Source: Thermotogae bacterium
Lineage (GTDB): Bacteria; Thermotogota; Thermotogae; Thermotogales; DSM-5069
NCBI GenBank assembly: GCA_003641785.1
Contig: QNAO01000033.1
Location: 1-8,119 of the forward strand
Direction of reading: 5' to 3'
Length of the DNA: 8,119 bases
The notes below the pieces were generated by a model. That model was not told the origin of the DNA. It did no database searches and was given only the letters and a program-made list of their open reading frames with translations. Positions 5,312 to 8,119 of the stretch are shown in pieces; the first letter of the stretch is position 1; every line of letters begins with the position of its first letter. The position numbers and the translations under genes were made by a program.

Positions 5312-6654
5312 AGATACATTTTGTCGGAATAGGCGGCATCGGCATGAGTTCTCTGGCTTTACACGCTCATTTATCCGGCTACAACGTCTACGGTTCTGAT
5401 ATTTACAAAAGTGAGCGAACCGCTTTCCTTAAAAAGGTCGGGATAGATGTCTTTATTGGTCACGATGAAAGAAATTGGCGTGATCCTGATCTTCTCGTTC
5501 GCACACCAGCGGCACCGTTGGAAAACCCGGAGATCTCAAGAGCAAAAAGAGAAGGAATTCCTGTGCTAACCAGAGCTAAATTCATGAAAGAGCTTGTAGA
5601 AGAGATCCCATTACAGTTCGCGGTAACCGGTACTGATGGCAAAACAACAACAACAGCTATGATTACTCATGTGCTGATGGAGCTTGGCCAGAAACCGACG
5701 GCGTTTTTGGGGGGAGTACACAAGTTACTCGAGTACGGTAACTATCAAAAGGGACAGAACATTGTCGTATACGAGCTGGATGAAAGCCAGCCTGAATTCT
5801 GCGACTTTTCACCTGATTATGTCATAATAACCAACTCGAGGGGAGATCACCTGGAGAACTTTAGAAACGACAGGGCTTTTTATCAGAATTGTTTTGAAAA
5901 GTTGGCAGCAAATACAAAAAGGGGTGTTGTCACTTTCGCTGAAGACGAAATCTCAGGCGACCTTGGCACAATAACCTTCGGAGTCAGAAAAGGAGATTTC
6001 CGCATTGAAGAGAGGCGTGCGACCTCTTTTGGACAAAGTGCCGTCTTCAAAGCGTTTGGAAAAAGATATACACTTAAACTCAGAGTTTTTGGATTCCACA
6101 ACGCGCTGAATGCCCTCTCTGTCGTGGCAATGTTGCACCACTCGGGCTTAAAGATTGAAGACATTGTATCCACTCTTGAAACATTTGAGGGAACTGACAG
6201 ACGCTTTTCAGTAACTCCACTTGCTGAGGATCAAAACATAACACTGATTGATGACTATGCCCACACACCTGACGAAATAAAATCTCTTCTCCAGGCGGCG
6301 CAAGAAGCTTTTCCAAACACCTACAAAGTAGTCGTCTTTCAGCCACACAGATATAGCAGACTGCTTCGGGAAGATGGCAACTTTGCAAGAGCCCTTACAA
6401 ATGCGGACGAAATCTATGTAACAGATGTTTACTCGGCGTTCGAAACAGGTAGTAGGGCTGTTTCATCCGATGTCATAGTTAAAGGACTGGCAGAAGCTGG
6501 AAAGAAGGCCTTTTATGTCCCCTGCGTAGGCGATGTAGCAAACCGGCTCCCCATTAAGTCAAGCACAACTTACTTGTTTGTGGGAGCTGGTGATATAACT
6601 AAAGCTTCCAAAATGTTTACTGAGAGATTTTCTTCTCACATTTTATCCAAGTGA
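5308..6654 (+). CDS. murC: UDP-N-acetylmuramate--L-alanine ligase MurC
   Basis: Cytoplasmic ATP-dependent ligase adding L-alanine to UDP-MurNAc, the first amino-acid step of the stem peptide. From the ATG at 5308 it has 448 residues. The N-terminal domain opens with VGIGGIGMS (6-14), the MurC-type UDP-binding glycine loop. The P-loop is GTDGKTTTT (108-116), with Asp where most MurC have His. ELDESQPEF (156-164) replaces the usual E-x-DESDGSF and NSRGDHLENF (176-185) the usual NIEPDH. The C-terminal part has GFHNALNALS (262-271), RRFS (298-301), DDYAHTPDEI (315-324), QPHRYSRL (345-352) and FVGAGD (424-429). The deviations match T. maritima MurC as I remember it, so they are probably lineage traits. 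An in-frame extension upstream to 5212 lies inside murG and precedes the conserved N-terminus, so it is not used. The gene overlaps murG by 4 bases and the opposite-strand permease by 12. Confidence 0.95.
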   Translation: MKIHFVGIGGIGMSSLALHAHLSGYNVYGSDIYKSERTAFLKKVGIDVFIGHDERNWRDPDLLVRTPAAPLENPEISRAKREGIPVLTRAKFMKELVEEIPLQFAVTGTDGKTTTTAMITHVLMELGQKPTAFLGGVHKLLEYGNYQKGQNIVVYELDESQPEFCDFSPDYVIITNSRGDHLENFRNDRAFYQNCFEKLAANTKRGVVTFAEDEISGDLGTITFGVRKGDFRIEERRATSFGQSAVFKAFGKRYTLKLRVFGFHNALNALSVVAMLHHSGLKIEDIVSTLETFEGTDRRFSVTPLAEDQNITLIDDYAHTPDEIKSLLQAAQEAFPNTYKVVVFQPHRYSRLLREDGNFARALTNADEIYVTDVYSAFETGSRAVSSDVIVKGLAEAGKKAFYVPCVGDVANRLPIKSSTTYLFVGAGDITKASKMFTERFSSHILSK

Positions 6655-8119
6655 TCTGGGATCCAGGGCATCTCTTATTGCGTCACCTACAAAGTTAAAC
6701 GCAAGAACAGTCACGAAGATGAACACGCCGGGTATTAAAAGCCATGGAGCTTTTGTCATGACATAAACATCTTGCGCTTGGGCAAGCATCAATCCCCAAG
6801 ATGCGGAAGGTTCTCTGATTCCAAGACCAAGATAACTCAATCCTGCTTCCCCAAGAATGTATCCCGGTATTCTCAGTGTAGCTGCGACTATAAGATAAGT
6901 GGCTGTGTTCGGGAGCACATGCTTCCGGAGAACCGTTCTGTTGGGAAGCCCTATGGCAACGGCGGCCTCAACAAATTCCCTCTGTCTAATAGACAAAACC
7001 ATTCCTCTAATTACCCTCGACGTACCTGCCCAACCGATGAAAGACAGTATGAAAACAAGCAACATGTAAATCTCAGTTGATGGTAGATCAAGCGGTAGCA
7101 TCGCCCTCAGCATGATGAGCAGATAAAAGCTGGGAACAGACATTATGATTTCGGCAAATCTCATCAGGCCCTCATCTATAAGCCCGCCGTAGTAACCTGA
7201 TATTCCTCCAAAAAACAAAGCCAAAACGAAAGTGATGGCCATGCCAATAATCCCTATTGAAAGGGATATCCTTGATGCAAAAACTATACGTGACCACACA
7301 TCCCGACCATAGAGATCAGATCCCATTATGTAGAATCTCACATACGGATTATTATCAGGATTTTCAACTCCATAAAGGTGGATATTCATCGGAAAGATCC
7401 AGAACAGCTTTCCAGTCCAGCTCTTCACGAACCACTTCACGGGGTATGTCTTGTAATCATAATCGATAACTTTACCCTTCAACATCTCGAACTTTCCATT
7501 TCTCTTGACGATGATGGTATCCAGAACATCCTTCACGAGAACAGATTCTATTTCCTGTTCTCTTTGCAAACCATACCTGTCTCTATAATTTTTGAAATAC
7601 ATTTCTCTGGCAACAGCAGACTGAGTGATGTTAACAAATTCGCCTTTTGCAAGAATATCTTCGTTGTATCCAAAAAGGAAGTATTCTGTCGTCTTTGGAG
7701 TCCTTTTGACTGTTTTCCATTCGCCAGCGATCTTTATTTGTTCTGTGGATGTTATCATGAACTTGAAGTTTTCGATTCCATCTGTGCCTATTTCGTAAAC
7801 GGTTTGTGAACCGTCCGCCTTTTCTATAACAAGCCTTCTTGGAAACAACATTTCCCTGAACGATCTCTGGTAAGTTAGCTTGTCAACAAAACTTATTATT
7901 GGGAGCACATAAGCCTTTGTTTTTTCTCCTTTGTATGTCCTGTGCACTTCAGTTGGCGGACAATACGTGTGCTTTAGAGATTGATCAATTGGATCATACG
8001 GAGCAAAGAAATCCGCGAACAACGCGAGCGTGTAAAGCAAAACAAGAACAACCAAAGCTATGACTCCCAGGCGATGTTTAAAAAACGCTCTGAGAATGAG
8101 CTGTGTACGCGTTAAATAC
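6643..8119 (-). CDS. OppC/DppC-family ABC transporter permease with long extracytoplasmic insert (5' end outside window)
   Basis: Inner-membrane permease subunit of a peptide/nickel-type (possibly oligosaccharide) ABC importer; the substrate cannot be read from the sequence. The frame is open to the window edge, so the start is missing; 491 residues are visible, numbered from the edge. A short FFKHRLG (12-18) precedes the first membrane helix (about 18-38), then APYDP (39-43). The permease core begins at MGSDLYGRDVWSR (265-277), the family's LGTDxxGRD motif. Several helices follow, with the EAA loop EFVEAAVAIGLP (381-392) and HVLPN (400-404), which contacts the ATPase, and GDAIRDALDPR (478-488) near the end. 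Between APYDP and the core lie about 220 residues instead of the usual 40 or so, including a hydrophilic region and WFVKSWTGKLFWIFP near 229-243. Similar long OppC variants occur, to my memory, in Thermotogota and some other thermophiles. An internal TTG at 8055 would cut into helix 1, so it is not the start. Confidence 0.93.
   Translation of the reverse strand, partial: YLTRTQLILRAFFKHRLGVIALVVLVLLYTLALFADFFAPYDPIDQSLKHTYCPPTEVHRTYKGEKTKAYVLPIISFVDKLTYQRSFREMLFPRRLVIEKADGSQTVYEIGTDGIENFKFMITSTEQIKIAGEWKTVKRTPKTTEYFLFGYNEDILAKGEFVNITQSAVAREMYFKNYRDRYGLQREQEIESVLVKDVLDTIIVKRNGKFEMLKGKVIDYDYKTYPVKWFVKSWTGKLFWIFPMNIHLYGVENPDNNPYVRFYIMGSDLYGRDVWSRIVFASRISLSIGIIGMAITFVLALFFGGISGYYGGLIDEGLMRFAEIIMSVPSFYLLIMLRAMLPLDLPSTEIYMLLVFILSFIGWAGTSRVIRGMVLSIRQREFVEAAVAIGLPNRTVLRKHVLPNTATYLIVAATLRIPGYILGEAGLSYLGLGIREPSASWGLMLAQAQDVYVMTKAPWLLIPGVFIFVTVLAFNFVGDAIRDALDPRSLG

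Noticed and set aside
6621..6638. Inverted repeat TGAGA...TCTCA near the murC stop, followed by a T-rich stretch, as a bidirectional terminator
   Set aside because: The stem is only 5-6 bp, AT-rich and has a G-T pair, which is too weak for a thermophile, and it lies within murC coding sequence. No convincing U-tract directly follows the stem.
7378..7809. 143-codon plus-strand frame opposite the permease insert
   Set aside because: It is the longest antisense frame, but it is opposite a gene whose frame continues through with clear motifs on both sides. It has no visible domain and no strong upstream ribosome site.

Overview
The window looks like chromosome from a bacterium of the phylum Thermotogota (a Thermotoga/Pseudothermotoga relative). 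The evidence is the MurC protein, whose unusual motifs (GTDGKTTTT for the usual GTHGKTT, and RGDHLENF for the usual EPDHL) match what I remember of Thermotoga maritima MurC. Tight gene packing, strong AGGAGG-type ribosome sites, GTG/TTG starts, a MutL with its own endonuclease site and an OppC-type permease with a long insert all fit. The assignment is inference; no search was run.

Layout, left to right. Positions 1-140 are non-coding or barely coding, GC-richer than the genes (about 54% by hand count), and folded into a chain of short hairpins ending in AGGGGTAGTTGAC. I read this as the right end of an IS200/IS605-type (TnpB) insertion sequence, including the 3' part of its omega RNA; the rest lies to the left of the window. 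One base later comes the stop codon of mutL (142-1821, minus strand), a complete mismatch-repair endonuclease. A 106-bp divergent intergenic region (1822-1927) holds what look like two back-to-back, overlapping extended -10 promoters, one for mutL and one for the cell-wall operon.

The plus-strand operon murD-ftsW-murG-murC (1928-6654) is the distal half of the classical division/cell-wall (dcw) cluster. All junctions overlap by 4-8 bp and the internal ribosome sites lie inside the preceding gene, so the four genes should be co-transcribed and translationally coupled. MurC adds L-Ala and MurD adds D-Glu to the cytoplasmic UDP-MurNAc precursor, MurG converts lipid I to lipid II at the inner membrane face, and FtsW polymerises lipid II at the septum. 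The murE-murF-mraY half that often precedes murD is not here.

At the right end, a minus-strand gene for an OppC/DppC-family ABC transporter permease overlaps murC tail-to-tail by 12 bp. Its reading frame stays open to the window edge, so its start is outside. It carries roughly 190 extra residues between the first membrane helix and the conserved permease core.

No tRNA, rRNA, CRISPR array or gene-free stretch longer than 300 bases is present. The least ordinary part is the left 140 bases and how they abut mutL.
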